A DNA stretch of 64,000 bases from an uncultured Granulosicoccaceae bacterium (GTDB lineage: Bacteria > Pseudomonadota > Gammaproteobacteria > Granulosicoccales > Granulosicoccaceae). Below, piece after piece: positions 9,158 through 18,262 of this stretch; position 1 is the first letter of the stretch; each line of letters starts with the position of its first letter. Made by a program: the position numbers and the translations under genes. The DNA lies in contig CALISD010000122.1 in NCBI GenBank assembly GCA_938041955.1, positions 1 through 64,000 on the forward strand, in the 5' to 3' direction. The notes beneath the pieces were generated by a model, which ran no database searches, had not been told where the DNA came from, and saw only the letters and a list, made by a program, of their open reading frames with translations.

Positions 9158-10252
9158 TCAGGAATAGGTGGCATTAAGCCAACCGACAATTTCGTCACCG
9201 GTTCCTCTAAACACCACTTGCCCTTCACGTCCCTGCATTTTGTGTGCATACAGTGGATCGTAATAGTCTAACAACAGCGTTTTTACGATCTCGTCAAATT
9301 CGTTTAAGGCAGTGCCGGTTCTAAGCTCATCAATCGCCGCCGGCACAAGTGATATTAGTCGCTGGCACCTCTCTCCACCCAAGCGCCTCTCGATACGACT
9401 TAAGTTTTCGGTAACAAAACTCTGCAATTGCAAAAGACTTTGCTCTTCATTGAACGCTTGACGATATTTTTGCATTGCCGTACCGATGTAGTCATGCTGA
9501 ATATTCTTAATTCGATCAGTCAGCGGGGTATTTAGTTCCACTACCGGTGCAGACCGTAAGGCCTCTTGCAGGAATTTCGGCAAAGATACTTTACCAATCA
9601 AATGCGATTCTGATTCAAACATTATCGGTTGATTGCTTTGCGCACTCACCCTCAGCCACTGTGCAGCTACCTGATTCTCCCAACTGACTTGCGAAGGCTG
9701 CTGAACAAACAAACTGCCAAAGGCACTGCCACGATGTTTGGCCAGTCCTTCAATATCTACGCTCTGTTTTAACTGCTCTATAAAGGTGGTTTTACCGCTC
9801 CCGGTGGGCGCAGACAGCACCAATATATTACCCTCCTCTGCAAGTCGTTCAAACTGTTCCAGCAGATAGCTACGGATGGCTTTGTAGCCGCCAATCAATT
9901 TGGGATATTTAATACCGGCTTCACTTAGCCATGCCTGAGTGGTTTTTGATCGCAGACCACCGCGAAAACAGAATAGATACCCCTCCGGGTGGTTCTCTAT
10001 AAACTCTGTCCAACCGTGTAAGCGGGTCTGGCGAATTTCGTCGGTGACCGTACTTAAGCCCAGCGCGATAGCAGCATCCTGACCGTTGTTTGCATACTCA
10101 GTACCTATCAACTCACGCTGATGGTCATCGAGTAAAGGCACGTTGACTGCACCCGGTATCGTGCCACGCTGGTATTCGATCGGTGCGCGCACATCAAGTA
10201 ACGGGATCTGATTCAGAATAATCGCCGCTATGTCGCTGCTATCGTCTCGCAC
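9158..10252 (-). CDS. mnmH: tRNA 2-selenouridine synthase MnmH/SelU
   Basis: Replaces sulphur with selenium in 2-thiouridine at the wobble position of Lys, Glu and Gln tRNAs, using selenophosphate. 364 residues, family length. N-terminal rhodanese domain with catalytic Cys95 in FCFRGGLRS, then a P-loop APTGSGKTT (148-156) in the C-terminal ATPase-like domain. It lies 28 nt upstream of the selD fusion and 5 nt downstream of the rhomboid gene, so co-transcription is very likely. The pair forms the selenouridine trait; no selA or selB is visible, so selenoprotein synthesis cannot be judged here. Confidence 0.96.
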   Translation of the reverse strand: MRDDSSDIAAIILNQIPLLDVRAPIEYQRGTIPGAVNVPLLDDHQRELIGTEYANNGQDAAIALGLSTVTDEIRQTRLHGWTEFIENHPEGYLFCFRGGLRSKTTQAWLSEAGIKYPKLIGGYKAIRSYLLEQFERLAEEGNILVLSAPTGSGKTTFIEQLKQSVDIEGLAKHRGSAFGSLFVQQPSQVSWENQVAAQWLRVSAQSNQPIMFESESHLIGKVSLPKFLQEALRSAPVVELNTPLTDRIKNIQHDYIGTAMQKYRQAFNEEQSLLQLQSFVTENLSRIERRLGGERCQRLISLVPAAIDELRTGTALNEFDEIVKTLLLDYYDPLYAHKMQGREGQVVFRGTGDEIVGWLNATYS

Positions 10253-10257
10253 AAGAA

Positions 10258-10848
10258 TCAGGTTTGGCCAAAGAAATTCGTATAGTAACTACTGGAAAAA
10301 AATACAGCCATGCCGACGCCTGCTAAAAACCCACACAAGTGACCGTCCCAGGACGAGCCTTTCTTCCACGGGTTAATACTGGTTAGAAAAGTACCACCAT
10401 ATACAGCGGCCACTAATAGAGCAATGGCCACAGTGGTGAGATTCGCCTGCACCAGACCATTGGCAATATGAAAGCCTGTCAGCGCAAATACCATTAAACT
10501 TGCGCCAATGTGATTCGCCCGGCGGCCAAACACCCAAAGTAAAAAACCACCCAATACCTGGGTTAATACGACAACGGTAGTGGCCCCTGCAGCAGTGTTA
10601 AAAAGCAACACCAACAACAGCGCAAGCGGCACAGTGTTAGACATCAGGTGCTTAAAATCTTCATGCAAAAAAGGCATGCTGACAATACCAAATGCGCCTG
10701 TAAACCTTCTTGGAATCAGCCCGAAGCGGTTAAGCGGCAACACGCGTGCAAAGACAAACACCACCCAGATTGCAGGAATGAAGAATATTAACGGGTCTAA
10801 GCCCAAAAACGCTGACAGCAACTGTTCTTTATTCAAAATGGAGTTCAC
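10258..10848 (-). CDS. rhomboid-family intramembrane serine protease
   Basis: 196-residue polytopic membrane protein. Catalytic dyad candidates are Ser117 in HIGASLM (GxS motif) and His170 in WDGHLCGFLAG; the oxyanion-type HLMSN segment is at 67-71. The family cleaves transmembrane segments within the bilayer. The start is GTG at 10848, with a strong GGAGGAG ribosome site six bases away. A perfect hairpin abuts that site on its upstream side. First gene of the rhomboid-mnmH-selD run; no functional link to selenium is known to me. Confidence 0.85.
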   Translation of the reverse strand: MNSILNKEQLLSAFLGLDPLIFFIPAIWVVFVFARVLPLNRFGLIPRRFTGAFGIVSMPFLHEDFKHLMSNTVPLALLLVLLFNTAAGATTVVVLTQVLGGFLLWVFGRRANHIGASLMVFALTGFHIANGLVQANLTTVAIALLVAAVYGGTFLTSINPWKKGSSWDGHLCGFLAGVGMAVFFSSSYYTNFFGQT

Positions 10849-10860
10849 AAGCTACTCCTC

Positions 10861-10876
10861 CAGGCCATTAGGCCTG
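10861..10876 (-). promoter_or_regulatory. stem-loop next to rhomboid ribosome site
   Basis: Perfect inverted repeat CAGGCC-TAAT-GGCCTG on the minus strand. It ends directly against the GGAGGAG ribosome site of the rhomboid gene. It could limit access to the site or stabilise the 5' end of the operon mRNA. Confidence 0.5.
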
Positions 10877-10944
10877 AAGGGGTAAGATCATCCGTTGTTG
10901 CAAAATGCTAATGTGTTATTTCAGAATGGTATTACCACAAGTTG

Positions 10945-11127
10945 TTAAACGCGAGCGGCTGCATGAATTTCAGTAGATTCCTGAACTTTAGTGCTAGCGC
11001 GGGTAACTCTGCGATCATTCCAAATTACGGCGTGCCCAACAATGAAGCCAACAAACAGAGCAAATTTTACAACAAACTTAGGTAGCGGCCGTACAACTGG
11101 CCATACTGATGTACTCGGCGGATGCAT
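10945..11127 (-). CDS. possible small membrane protein (60 aa)
   Basis: Not recognised. The product has a Pro-rich N-terminus, one hydrophobic segment (KFALFVGFIVGHAVIW) and a polar, basic tail. A plausible ribosome site (GAGGG, six bases before ATG 11127) supports translation. It fills part of the 455-base gap between the rhomboid and deacetylase genes on the same strand. No homology can be claimed; it may be a chance frame. Confidence 0.4.
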   Translation of the reverse strand: MHPPSTSVWPVVRPLPKFVVKFALFVGFIVGHAVIWNDRRVTRASTKVQESTEIHAAARV

Positions 11128-11303
11128 GACAATCCCTCGATATTATGCGTGATCCTCTGTTGTACCGACTGACAGACCAAAGATCAATTCCAAGAACGAT
11201 AACTTCGACCCGAAACCCGCAAGCTACTGCAGTTTTGTCGTATTACACTCCGTCAATAGGCGATTTGCTTCTGTTGTTCTCATTATTTCAAAAACAGACC
11301 ATT

Positions 11304-12335
11304 TTACCGGGCGGAAAAACCATTCAGTACATTGACGGTATTTATACCAATTTCCTCGACCGCATAGCCTCCCTCCATAACAAACAGGGTCGGCAAAGAT
11401 AGACCGGCCAGTTGAGCCCCGTAGCGGGTGAAGTCATCACTGGTCAGCTTAAAAAAGCTGATGGGATCTTTTTCGAAAGTGTCAACGCCAAGTGATACTA
11501 CCAACGCGTCGGGAGCGTAATGCTCAATTTTCTTGCATGCGTCTGTGAGAGCGCCTTGCCATTCATCGAACTTGGTACCGGGTGGTAGCGGGTAGTTGAC
11601 GTTATAACCTTCCCCCTGTCCTGCACCTGTTTCATCCGCATAGCCCAAAAAGTGCGGAAATGCATGCATCGGGTCACCGTGCAGAGAAAGAAACATCACA
11701 TCGCTTCTGTTGTAGAAGATGTCCTGCGTGCCGTTGCCATGATGAAAATCGACATCAAGGATAGCCACACGTTTAGCACCATCCGCGATAAACCCCTGTG
11801 CTGCGATGGCAGCATTATTAAGAAAGCAGTAACCACCATATAAATCAGATGCAGCGTGATGCCCGGGTGGTCTGCACAGTGCAAATACCTGCGAGTCCGA
11901 AGCGACGACTAGTTTTTGAGCTGTCGTCGCTACAGCTGCACTGCTTTGTGCAGCATTCCAGGTACCGTTGGTGATTGCAGTCTCAATGGCCATTGCGTAA
12001 AAACCAAGCTTACCGTCAATATGCTCAGGAACCCGCTGTTGCATACGCCGAGCAGGGAAAACCGTCGGTATCGCCTCCCCCTCAAAACCTTCGGCCTGCC
12101 ACTGATCCCACGCGCACTCGAGAAACTCAAGATAGTCAGACGCATGTATTGATCTGACCAATGACATATCGAGCGGGTCAGGTGAACGACTATCAGTGTG
12201 GCCGGATGTGGTTAGGGATTGTTGTATGTAGTCCCAACGTTCGGGGCATTCGTAAGGTCGTACCAGTTGCCCACCTGAGAGTTCCCCCACTGGAAAATGC
12301 AGCTTATGATCTGTAGAACTTACTGTTGTGAACAT
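11304..12335 (-). CDS. aphA: acetylpolyamine amidohydrolase (histone-deacetylase family)
   Basis: Zinc deacetylase of the histone-deacetylase superfamily, 343 residues. Motifs: RPPGHHA (H159, H160), DVDFHHGNGTQD (Zn ligands D196 and H198), GVDTFEKDP (D285) and EGGY (Y324). As I recall, these match the Mycoplana acetylpolyamine amidohydrolase numbering shifted by one. It lies directly downstream of a polyamine-type ABC importer on the same strand, 100 nt after potD. The likely role is hydrolysis of imported N-acetylated putrescine, cadaverine or spermidine to the free amine plus acetate. Acetoin-utilisation-type AcuC is the alternative but fits the context less well. Confidence 0.9.
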   Translation of the reverse strand: MFTTVSSTDHKLHFPVGELSGGQLVRPYECPERWDYIQQSLTTSGHTDSRSPDPLDMSLVRSIHASDYLEFLECAWDQWQAEGFEGEAIPTVFPARRMQQRVPEHIDGKLGFYAMAIETAITNGTWNAAQSSAAVATTAQKLVVASDSQVFALCRPPGHHAASDLYGGYCFLNNAAIAAQGFIADGAKRVAILDVDFHHGNGTQDIFYNRSDVMFLSLHGDPMHAFPHFLGYADETGAGQGEGYNVNYPLPPGTKFDEWQGALTDACKKIEHYAPDALVVSLGVDTFEKDPISFFKLTSDDFTRYGAQLAGLSLPTLFVMEGGYAVEEIGINTVNVLNGFSAR

Positions 12336-12391
12336 GGAGAAGAGGGTCCTGTAAATGTCAGTCGATTCACATCAGGCGAGTATGCAGATAC

Positions 12392-12412
12392 CGCTCTGCC
12401 TATCGCAGAGCG
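12392..12412 (-). other. intercistronic stem-loop, potD to deacetylase
   Basis: CGCTCTG (12392-12398) pairs perfectly with CAGAGCG (12406-12412) around a seven-base loop. It lies just after the potD stop and before the deacetylase gene. No U-run follows, so it is more likely an mRNA stabiliser or processing point that keeps the binding-protein message abundant than a full terminator. Confidence 0.6.
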
Positions 12413-12435
12413 ACACTACTTGCAGATAAGCGATA

Positions 12436-13479
12436 CTACTTTTTAACGTTGGTCCAGATTTGGTCGTAGAGCTTTTGCGTGGCTTCATCGCACACCGCCA
12501 CAAAGGTACCTGCTGGCGCATCTGCCGGCGGATTCGCTTCTGGAGATGCTTTGAGTTCAGCATCAAGCAAGCTTCCCACCCCTTTTACGCCCGCAGTGTA
12601 GCGGGCAAAGTTCGTGACTTCTGCAATATTTTCAGGCTCTAGTAAAAAGTCCATAAATTTAATAGCGTTTTCTCGGTTAGGTGCATCTTTAAGCAAGACA
12701 ACATTGTCCATCCACACTACATAGCCTTCTTTTGGATAGGAGTATTCAACGTTGGCACCTTCTTCACGCGCCTTTGCTCCGAAGCCGTTCCAGATCATGC
12801 CCACTGCTACATCACCCGATACGAGTACGTCTTTCGCAGCATCTGAATTAAAAGACGCCCACTTAGGCTTCGCCTCCTGAAACAGGGCGTTCAGCGCTTT
12901 GAGCTGTTCGCGATCCTGACTGCATTGAGGAATACCTAGGTGCAAAGACGCCAGTGCCAACACCTCTCCCTGAGAATCGAGTACGTTTATTTTTCCTTCA
13001 AGCTCAGCTGGTGGGTTAAAGATAATGTCAGTGGTTCTAATATCACCTTTATAGACATCACGATTAACCATAAAACTGGTGGATCCCCACTGATACGGGA
13101 TCGAATGCTTACGACCAGGATCAAAATCAACATCTACCCATTTGTCTTCAATGTTGTCAAAGTTACTTAGCTCGGAAGACTCAAAGGAATCGAGCATATC
13201 GATACCTCGCATGATCTCGACCATGTAGTCACCCGGCACAGCAACATCATAACTCCCTAACTTACCGGCTTTAAGCGACGCTAACATGGCTTCATTTGAA
13301 TCAAAAGTATCCATGGTCACGGTGACATCATTTTCTTTGGCAAACTTATCAAGCAGGGTTTGAGGGATATATTCAAACCAGTGATAGATACTAAGAGAGC
13401 CCTCAGCCTGCACCGTTGAAGCACTCAGGCCAATACAAATAGCCATAGCACTGTTGAGCAGAGTCAATCGATTTTTCAT
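12436..13479 (-). CDS. potD: polyamine ABC transporter substrate-binding protein PotD
   Basis: Periplasmic receptor of a spermidine/putrescine-type importer. The frame is open to 13587, but the start is placed at ATG 13479, where a signal peptide begins (MKNRLTLLNSAMAICIG up to VQA) behind an AGGA ribosome site; this gives 347 residues. Mature start EGSLSIYHWFEYIPQTLL is typical of PotD/PotF proteins, as are GSYDVAVPGDYMVEIM and PYQWGSTSFMVN. It is the last gene of potABCD. Exact ligand (putrescine, spermidine or an acetylated form) cannot be read from sequence; the deacetylase downstream hints at acetylpolyamines. Confidence 0.94.
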   Translation of the reverse strand: MKNRLTLLNSAMAICIGLSASTVQAEGSLSIYHWFEYIPQTLLDKFAKENDVTVTMDTFDSNEAMLASLKAGKLGSYDVAVPGDYMVEIMRGIDMLDSFESSELSNFDNIEDKWVDVDFDPGRKHSIPYQWGSTSFMVNRDVYKGDIRTTDIIFNPPAELEGKINVLDSQGEVLALASLHLGIPQCSQDREQLKALNALFQEAKPKWASFNSDAAKDVLVSGDVAVGMIWNGFGAKAREEGANVEYSYPKEGYVVWMDNVVLLKDAPNRENAIKFMDFLLEPENIAEVTNFARYTAGVKGVGSLLDAELKASPEANPPADAPAGTFVAVCDEATQKLYDQIWTNVKK

Positions 13480-13543
13480 ATTTCGTTCCTCACGTTTTGC
13501 AAAAAGATAAAAGTTGGCTACCTGGCCCGCTTCGCCTCTTACC

Positions 13544-14368
13544 CTAGTCAGCCACCTTGGCAGATGACTCGCCCAGACGACTAACAAAATAAGAGACAGA
13601 TACGAATAAAATAGAAACCATCAGCATCAGCGTTGATATTGCCATAATATTTGGCTTGATACCCTGCTTGACCGCACCAAATATCGCTGTAGGTAACGTT
13701 TCAACCCCGGCGCCCTTAACAAAGTTGGTAATGATAAAATCATCCAGCGAAATAATGAAAGCCAATAAAAAACCAGAGAAAATTCCGGGCAACAACAACG
13801 GCAAAAGTACTTTCAGAAACGCTTGAGTCCTTGTTGCATATAAATCCATCGCCGCCTGCTCATAAATGGTTTCAACTCCTTGTAGCCTTGCCGCAATGGG
13901 TAAGTAGGCGAAGGGGATGCAAAAAACACAGTGCGCCACCAGAATGGTCAGATATCCGGCTTTGAATCCAATAGCACTAAAAAATATTAATGTTGCCACC
14001 GCGGTGACAATTTCAGGCACCATCAAAGGAAGATTGATCAGTGCAAAGCTAGTGGCTTTGCCACGCCAGCTGCCGCTGCGAATCATTCCCAACGCCGCCG
14101 ATGTCGCTATGACAGTGGCCGTGATTGATGCCATCACCGCAATGGTGATTGAATTCCAGGCGGCGGTTTTATATTTTGCCGATTCAACACCTGTGAATAC
14201 TTCTTCATACCAACGTAAACTGAATCCGCCCCAACGGGTGATCGAAGCGCTGTCGTTAAACGAATACGCCATAACAATCAAAAGCGGAAGATACAACACC
14301 AAAAGACAAAACACTGCGACAAAGAAAAAGCCCGGGTAACGCTTAACATTTTCAGATGCAACAGCCAT
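13544..14368 (-). CDS. potC: polyamine ABC transporter permease PotC
   Basis: Inner-membrane permease subunit, 274 residues, with about six hydrophobic helices. The binding-protein-dependent transport signature lies in [20 protein letters not shown], the EAA loop that contacts the ATPase. Its ATG overlaps the potB stop as TAATG at 14368, so the two are translationally coupled. It pairs with PotB to form the membrane channel. Confidence 0.94.
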   Translation of the reverse strand: MAVASENVKRYPGFFFVAVFCLLVLYLPLLIVMAYSFNDSASITRWGGFSLRWYEEVFTGVESAKYKTAAWNSITIAVMASITATVIATSAALGMIRSGSWRGKATSFALINLPLMVPEIVTAVATLIFFSAIGFKAGYLTILVAHCVFCIPFAYLPIAARLQGVETIYEQAAMDLYATRTQAFLKVLLPLLLPGIFSGFLLAFIISLDDFIITNFVKGAGVETLPTAIFGAVKQGIKPNIMAISTLMLMVSILFVSVSYFVSRLGESSAKVAD

Positions 14369-15291
14369 TAGTGCACCGTGCGGGCTTGGCTGCGCGCATA
14401 GAACATCAACACGAGCAACACCATTGACAATAAGATCATTGACGCCGCAGCACCAAACGGCCAGTTACCTGCCGCCCCTTTAAATTGTTCCTCAATCAAT
14501 GAACCGATCATAAAATTCTTTGCTCCACCGAGTAAATCGGGCGCCAGAAATGCACCCAGGCTCGGTACAAACACTAAGATACAACCCGCGATGATGCCGG
14601 GCTTCACCGCAGGCAGAATGACACGACACAAGATGACCCATTTATCGGCATAGAGGTCTGCAGCAGCCTCCGCGAGTGAAAAATTAAATCGCTCAACGGA
14701 GGCATATATTGGCAGCACCATAAAAGGAAGATAGGAATAAAACAGACCAAGCTGGACCGCAAAATTGGTATTGATCAGATGGATAGGGCTTTCAATCACG
14801 CCAACCATCATCAACCACTCGTTCAACGGACCATTGTCTCGTATAAGAAATTTCATGGAAACCGTTCTTATCAGCAAGTTAACCCAATAAGGCACAGTGA
14901 CTAAAAAAAGCCAGATATTACGTGTAGAATCAGGACGTGTTGCAATAAAGTAGGCAGTTGGAAAACCAATCAACAAACAAATAACAGTCGCGCTAAATGC
15001 CTGCACTATTGAGCGCCAGAAAATAACAATATAGGTCCACTCAATTTTCGCAGGCTCATCACCAAATAAACCACGATCAAAAAAGAATTGATCATAAGCC
15101 GCCGTTGAAAACTCCCAAATCACACCGCCCCTGAATTCCTTGGTTAAGAACGAATAAACCAACATCATCAGAACTGGCAGAACCAGAAAAAAACCAATCA
15201 TTAACCACGCGGGAAACAACAAGCGCTTACGCAGCGGATCAAACGCTCCACCCGAAGACGTGCTGATACTCTGCTGCGTGAGACCTGCCAT
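14368..15291 (-). CDS. potB: polyamine ABC transporter permease PotB
   Basis: First permease of the heterodimeric channel, 307 residues. A cytoplasmic N-terminus (about 28 residues) precedes the first helix. The EAA loop reads [20 protein letters not shown]. The start overlaps the potA stop as TAATG at 15291 and the stop overlaps the potC start in the same way, giving a tightly coupled potA-potB-potC message. Confidence 0.94.
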   Translation of the reverse strand: MAGLTQQSISTSSGGAFDPLRKRLLFPAWLMIGFFLVLPVLMMLVYSFLTKEFRGGVIWEFSTAAYDQFFFDRGLFGDEPAKIEWTYIVIFWRSIVQAFSATVICLLIGFPTAYFIATRPDSTRNIWLFLVTVPYWVNLLIRTVSMKFLIRDNGPLNEWLMMVGVIESPIHLINTNFAVQLGLFYSYLPFMVLPIYASVERFNFSLAEAAADLYADKWVILCRVILPAVKPGIIAGCILVFVPSLGAFLAPDLLGGAKNFMIGSLIEEQFKGAAGNWPFGAAASMILLSMVLLVLMFYARSQARTVH

Positions 15292-16379
15292 TAGCTATCG
15301 AGAAACCGGGCACTGCCCGGATCAATAATCAATCCCACCTGATCGCCAGTTTTAGCGTCAAGCTGACTCCCACTGGTATTTTGCACACGCACCAATACAC
15401 TTGCGCCAGTGGATATTTTTACCGACACCTGTGTATCCGTACCTAAAAATACAAACTGGTCTATCTCACCCTGAAGTGATGATCGCTTGTCATCAACAGA
15501 GGTAATGGTCAAACACTCGGGGCGGATGCATAACTGGCCTTCAGATTGTTGTGTAGATTCAGATAGCGAACATTCAACGGTTACACCATCACCAAGTTGG
15601 CACAAACCACCATTGTCAAATCTCTCAATTATCGTTGCGTCAAGCTTATTGATTTCACCTATAAAATCCGCTACGAACAAATTGCAGGGGTCAGTGTAAA
15701 TACTATGGGCGTCACCCGTTTGCTGGATCTGACCGTTTGACATCACCGCAATACGATCAGACATTGTTAATGCCTCCTCCTGATCATGAGTCACAAATAC
15801 AAAGGTAATTCCAGTGTGTTTCTGTATCTGCTTAAGCTCCATACGCATAGATTGCCGCAGCTTAAGATCAAGTGCAGATAGTGGCTCATCAAGCAACAGA
15901 ACTTTAGGTTCCGGTGCCAATGCACGCGCCAGCGCAACCCGCTGTTGCTGCCCCCCGGAAAGTTGAGTAGATTTTCTATCCGCATAGGAACCCAATTGCA
16001 CCAGTTCAAGCATCTGGGCAGTTCGATCTTTAATGAATGCCCGATCCCGACCTTGCATCTGTAAGCCGAAGCTCACATTTTCAGCCACTGTCATATGCGG
16101 GAAGAGAGAATACTGTTGAAACACTGTATTTACCGGGCGTTTGTTAGCGGGTAAATCCCTTATTTCCTGACCATACAATTGAATGTTGCCCGCACTCACT
16201 GTTTCAAACCCTGCAATGATGCGAAGCAGTGTTGTTTTACCACAGCCTGACGGACCTAACAGTGTGAAGAATTCACTGTCATAGATAGATGCTGAAACAT
16301 CGTTCAGCGCAGTAACGTCACCGTACTGCTTGCTGATGTTTGCGAGATCGATTGCGATCGGGTTACTGACTGAGTGCAT
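15291..16379 (-). CDS. potA: polyamine ABC transporter ATPase PotA
   Basis: Cytoplasmic ATP-hydrolysing subunit, 362 residues. Walker A GPSGCGKTT (42-50), signature LSGGQQQ (140-146), Walker B VLLLDEP (160-166) and a switch His in FVTHDQEEAL. The C-terminal 120 residues form the TOBE-type regulatory domain usual in this subfamily. First of the potABCD genes. A 180-nt gap separates it from the upstream hydrolase gene on the same strand, so it may have its own promoter. Confidence 0.95.
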   Translation of the reverse strand: MHSVSNPIAIDLANISKQYGDVTALNDVSASIYDSEFFTLLGPSGCGKTTLLRIIAGFETVSAGNIQLYGQEIRDLPANKRPVNTVFQQYSLFPHMTVAENVSFGLQMQGRDRAFIKDRTAQMLELVQLGSYADRKSTQLSGGQQQRVALARALAPEPKVLLLDEPLSALDLKLRQSMRMELKQIQKHTGITFVFVTHDQEEALTMSDRIAVMSNGQIQQTGDAHSIYTDPCNLFVADFIGEINKLDATIIERFDNGGLCQLGDGVTVECSLSESTQQSEGQLCIRPECLTITSVDDKRSSLQGEIDQFVFLGTDTQVSVKISTGASVLVRVQNTSGSQLDAKTGDQVGLIIDPGSARFLDS

Positions 16380-16558
16380 CTAAATATGAAGTAGCAGGCC
16401 CGGAGCATGACAGACTACGCGGCAGCAAGCTGTAACATCCAGCATTCTACTGTTGCCGAAGCCGTCAAACAAAAGCGTGTTCTTCTCCTCCTGCCAAGAT
16501 CTGGATTTATCTTAACGGATCACCATCAGAAATGGCAGTGCTGATCGAACGACTGGCG

Positions 16559-17479
16559 TCATTCTGACGTGGATAGATATAAACGAGTTGCTTCATTAAT
16601 TGTTTCTTCCCCGTTGTGGTCTCCGGTCTTTAACCGATTCTGGGCAAGCAGACGCTCAATAGTGGCAAGCAGGCTTCTGGAGGCCGCTGGGTACATGGCT
16701 GGATCAAGTTCACTGTATACGACTGCAAGCATGTCATTTACCGAATGAAGCTCCCCTCGTACACAGTCAATCACCTGTTGCTCACGTTCCAATCGATGAT
16801 CATATAGCGCCTGAATGTAAGCACCCGGTCTCTCTATCGGTGCTCCATGCGTCGGGTAGTAGATGTTGTCTTGCCGTGCTCTGAGTTTTTTAAGCGTATT
16901 CATATAGTCATGCATGTTGCCATCGGGAGGTGACACTATCGTCGTTGACCATCCCATCACTGCATCGCCACAAAAAAGCGCCCCCTCCTGCTCAAGATAA
17001 AAACTCAGATGATTGGCAGCATGTCCGGGGCTGAATACACAAGATAAAGACCACTGATCACCAGCAACTGTTTCCCCATCAGTTAATAACACATCCGGGT
17101 TAAAGTTCCAGTCAGCCCCGAACTCCGACTCATCACGTTCCCGCCCCATACCATGCCTGCCCAAGGCATAGGTCTTTGCCGTGGTCGATTGTTGCAACAG
17201 CTCACAACCGGGTGAGTGATCAACATGCGTATGAGTGACGAAAATATGAGTGATTCTCTCGCCTTGGGTGGCAGATAAAATGGCATCAATATGCGTTTGA
17301 TCTGCAGGCCCTGGATCAATGATCGCCACATTACCACGCCCGACAATATAAGTGCCGGTGCCAAACAATGTAAATGCACTCGGGTTATCAGCTATCACCC
17401 TTCTAACCAACGGCGACAATTGATCTGCCACTCCATACGCAAACTCGAGATTTTTTTGAAACGGTATTTGTACAGCCAT
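16559..17479 (-). CDS. metallo-beta-lactamase-fold hydrolase (LACTB2-like)
   Basis: MBL-fold protein with the two-metal motif THTHVDH, later ligands in SPGHAANH and GDAVMG, and a distal His in PTHGAPIE. The first 200 residues are the hydrolase fold. The rest is the small C-terminal helical domain of LACTB2-like proteins, with RLLAQNRLKTGD. ATG 17479 (MAVQIPFQKNLEF) is chosen because family members begin near there; the frame is open to 17527 and no clear ribosome site decides it. Substrate unknown. It is upstream of potABCD on the same strand, possibly the same unit. Confidence 0.85.
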   Translation of the reverse strand: MAVQIPFQKNLEFAYGVADQLSPLVRRVIADNPSAFTLFGTGTYIVGRGNVAIIDPGPADQTHIDAILSATQGERITHIFVTHTHVDHSPGCELLQQSTTAKTYALGRHGMGRERDESEFGADWNFNPDVLLTDGETVAGDQWSLSCVFSPGHAANHLSFYLEQEGALFCGDAVMGWSTTIVSPPDGNMHDYMNTLKKLRARQDNIYYPTHGAPIERPGAYIQALYDHRLEREQQVIDCVRGELHSVNDMLAVVYSELDPAMYPAASRSLLATIERLLAQNRLKTGDHNGEETINEATRLYLSTSE

Positions 17480-17559
17480 GAGGTTCGTCTTGTCACAGTT
17501 TATTCGAGAATCGAACATTGTAACCATTCAGCAGGAAATCCGCTAAATTACAATTTTCC

Positions 17560-17705
17560 ACTGCTTTTGCAGTCTTTTGTAACTGTTCAGAGTGGGCTTG
17601 TCGTGCCTGGTTAATCAATAGTGGGACAGGAGTTCGCACGCAACATACAGGTATATTGACCACCAAAGAAAACGCCTTTGCGTGCGACAGGTGCGCTCTG
17701 AACAG
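17560..17705 (+). repeat. dispersed structured repeat, copy B
   Basis: Starts with hairpin ACTGC-TTTT-GCAGT (17560-17573). The closing arms CTGTTCAGAG (17583-17592) and CTCTGAACAG (17696-17705) pair perfectly over ten bases. Pairing continues inward through GGGCTTGTCGTGC against GCGTGCGACAGGTGC with G-U wobbles and one mismatch, about 22 pairs in all. The core has GACAGGAGTTCGCACGCAAC and ATACAGGTATAT. Compared with copy A, GGG/CCC in the stem becomes GAG/CTC, a compensatory change. It lies between the divergent hydrolase and ABM-protein genes. Confidence 0.82.
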
Positions 17706-17809
17706 TCACCCATCAGTACCAGAATCTATCAACCGGTACTTATTGCCGCGGTTGCCGAAATTATCCGTGGAGGGTATCTTGGTGGTTCGATTCACAATGG
17801 GGAAAATCA

Positions 17810-18172
17810 ATGGCAACTCAAGACACCTGCTGCACGCTAGGGCCATACTTCAAAATACACGCAGGCAAGGTTGACGAATTTAAGAAACTGGCAGAACAAT
17901 TCGTCAGCACCAGCCAAACCGAATCAAAATGCCTTTACTACGGATTTTGCTTTGATGGTGATATTGCCTACTGTCGCGAAGGATATACTGACGCAGAAGG
18001 CGTACTTGCACATCTGGGCAATGTTGATTCGCTACTGAAAGAAGCTTTTAAGATTGCTGATATCACGAAGCTCGAAGTTCACGGCCCTCAGGCACAACTG
18101 GATAAACTCAAAGAACCACTTGGCCCTCTAAATCCCCAGTATTTTGTTCTGGAATACGGCATTAGAAACTAA
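17810..18172 (+). CDS. ABM-domain (antibiotic biosynthesis monooxygenase-like) protein
   Basis: 120-residue cytosolic protein with the dimeric alpha/beta-barrel pattern of the ABM family: short beta strands around YFKIHAGKVDEFKKLAEQFV and CLYYGFCFDGDIAYCREGY, and a C-terminal strand QYFVLEYGI. A ribosome site (GGGGA) precedes ATG 17810. The family includes quinol monooxygenases, haem-degrading enzymes and many of unknown role, so no substrate is assigned. Repeat copy B lies upstream and would be in its 5' leader if transcription starts before it. Confidence 0.7.
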   Translation: MATQDTCCTLGPYFKIHAGKVDEFKKLAEQFVSTSQTESKCLYYGFCFDGDIAYCREGYTDAEGVLAHLGNVDSLLKEAFKIADITKLEVHGPQAQLDKLKEPLGPLNPQYFVLEYGIRN

Positions 18173-18190
18173 TCACAGCTAAATAATCAC

Positions 18191-18214
18191 GATGACTGCA
18201 GGCTTGCAGTCATC
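18191..18214 (+). other. perfect stem-loop between ABM gene and purD
   Basis: GATGACTGCA-GGCT-TGCAGTCATC, ten perfect base pairs and a four-base loop, 18 nt after the ABM-protein stop. No U-run follows, so it is not a classic intrinsic terminator. It may protect the 3' end of the upstream message or help Rho-dependent ending. Confidence 0.6.
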
Positions 18215-18262
18215 CTGCAAAACGTTACCATGCACTTCCATCAAATAATTCAGTGAGAATTG

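Noticed and set aside
11145..11402. 85-codon plus-strand frame overlapping the end of the deacetylase gene
   Set aside because: It overlaps a well-supported gene on the other strand and has no recognisable features.
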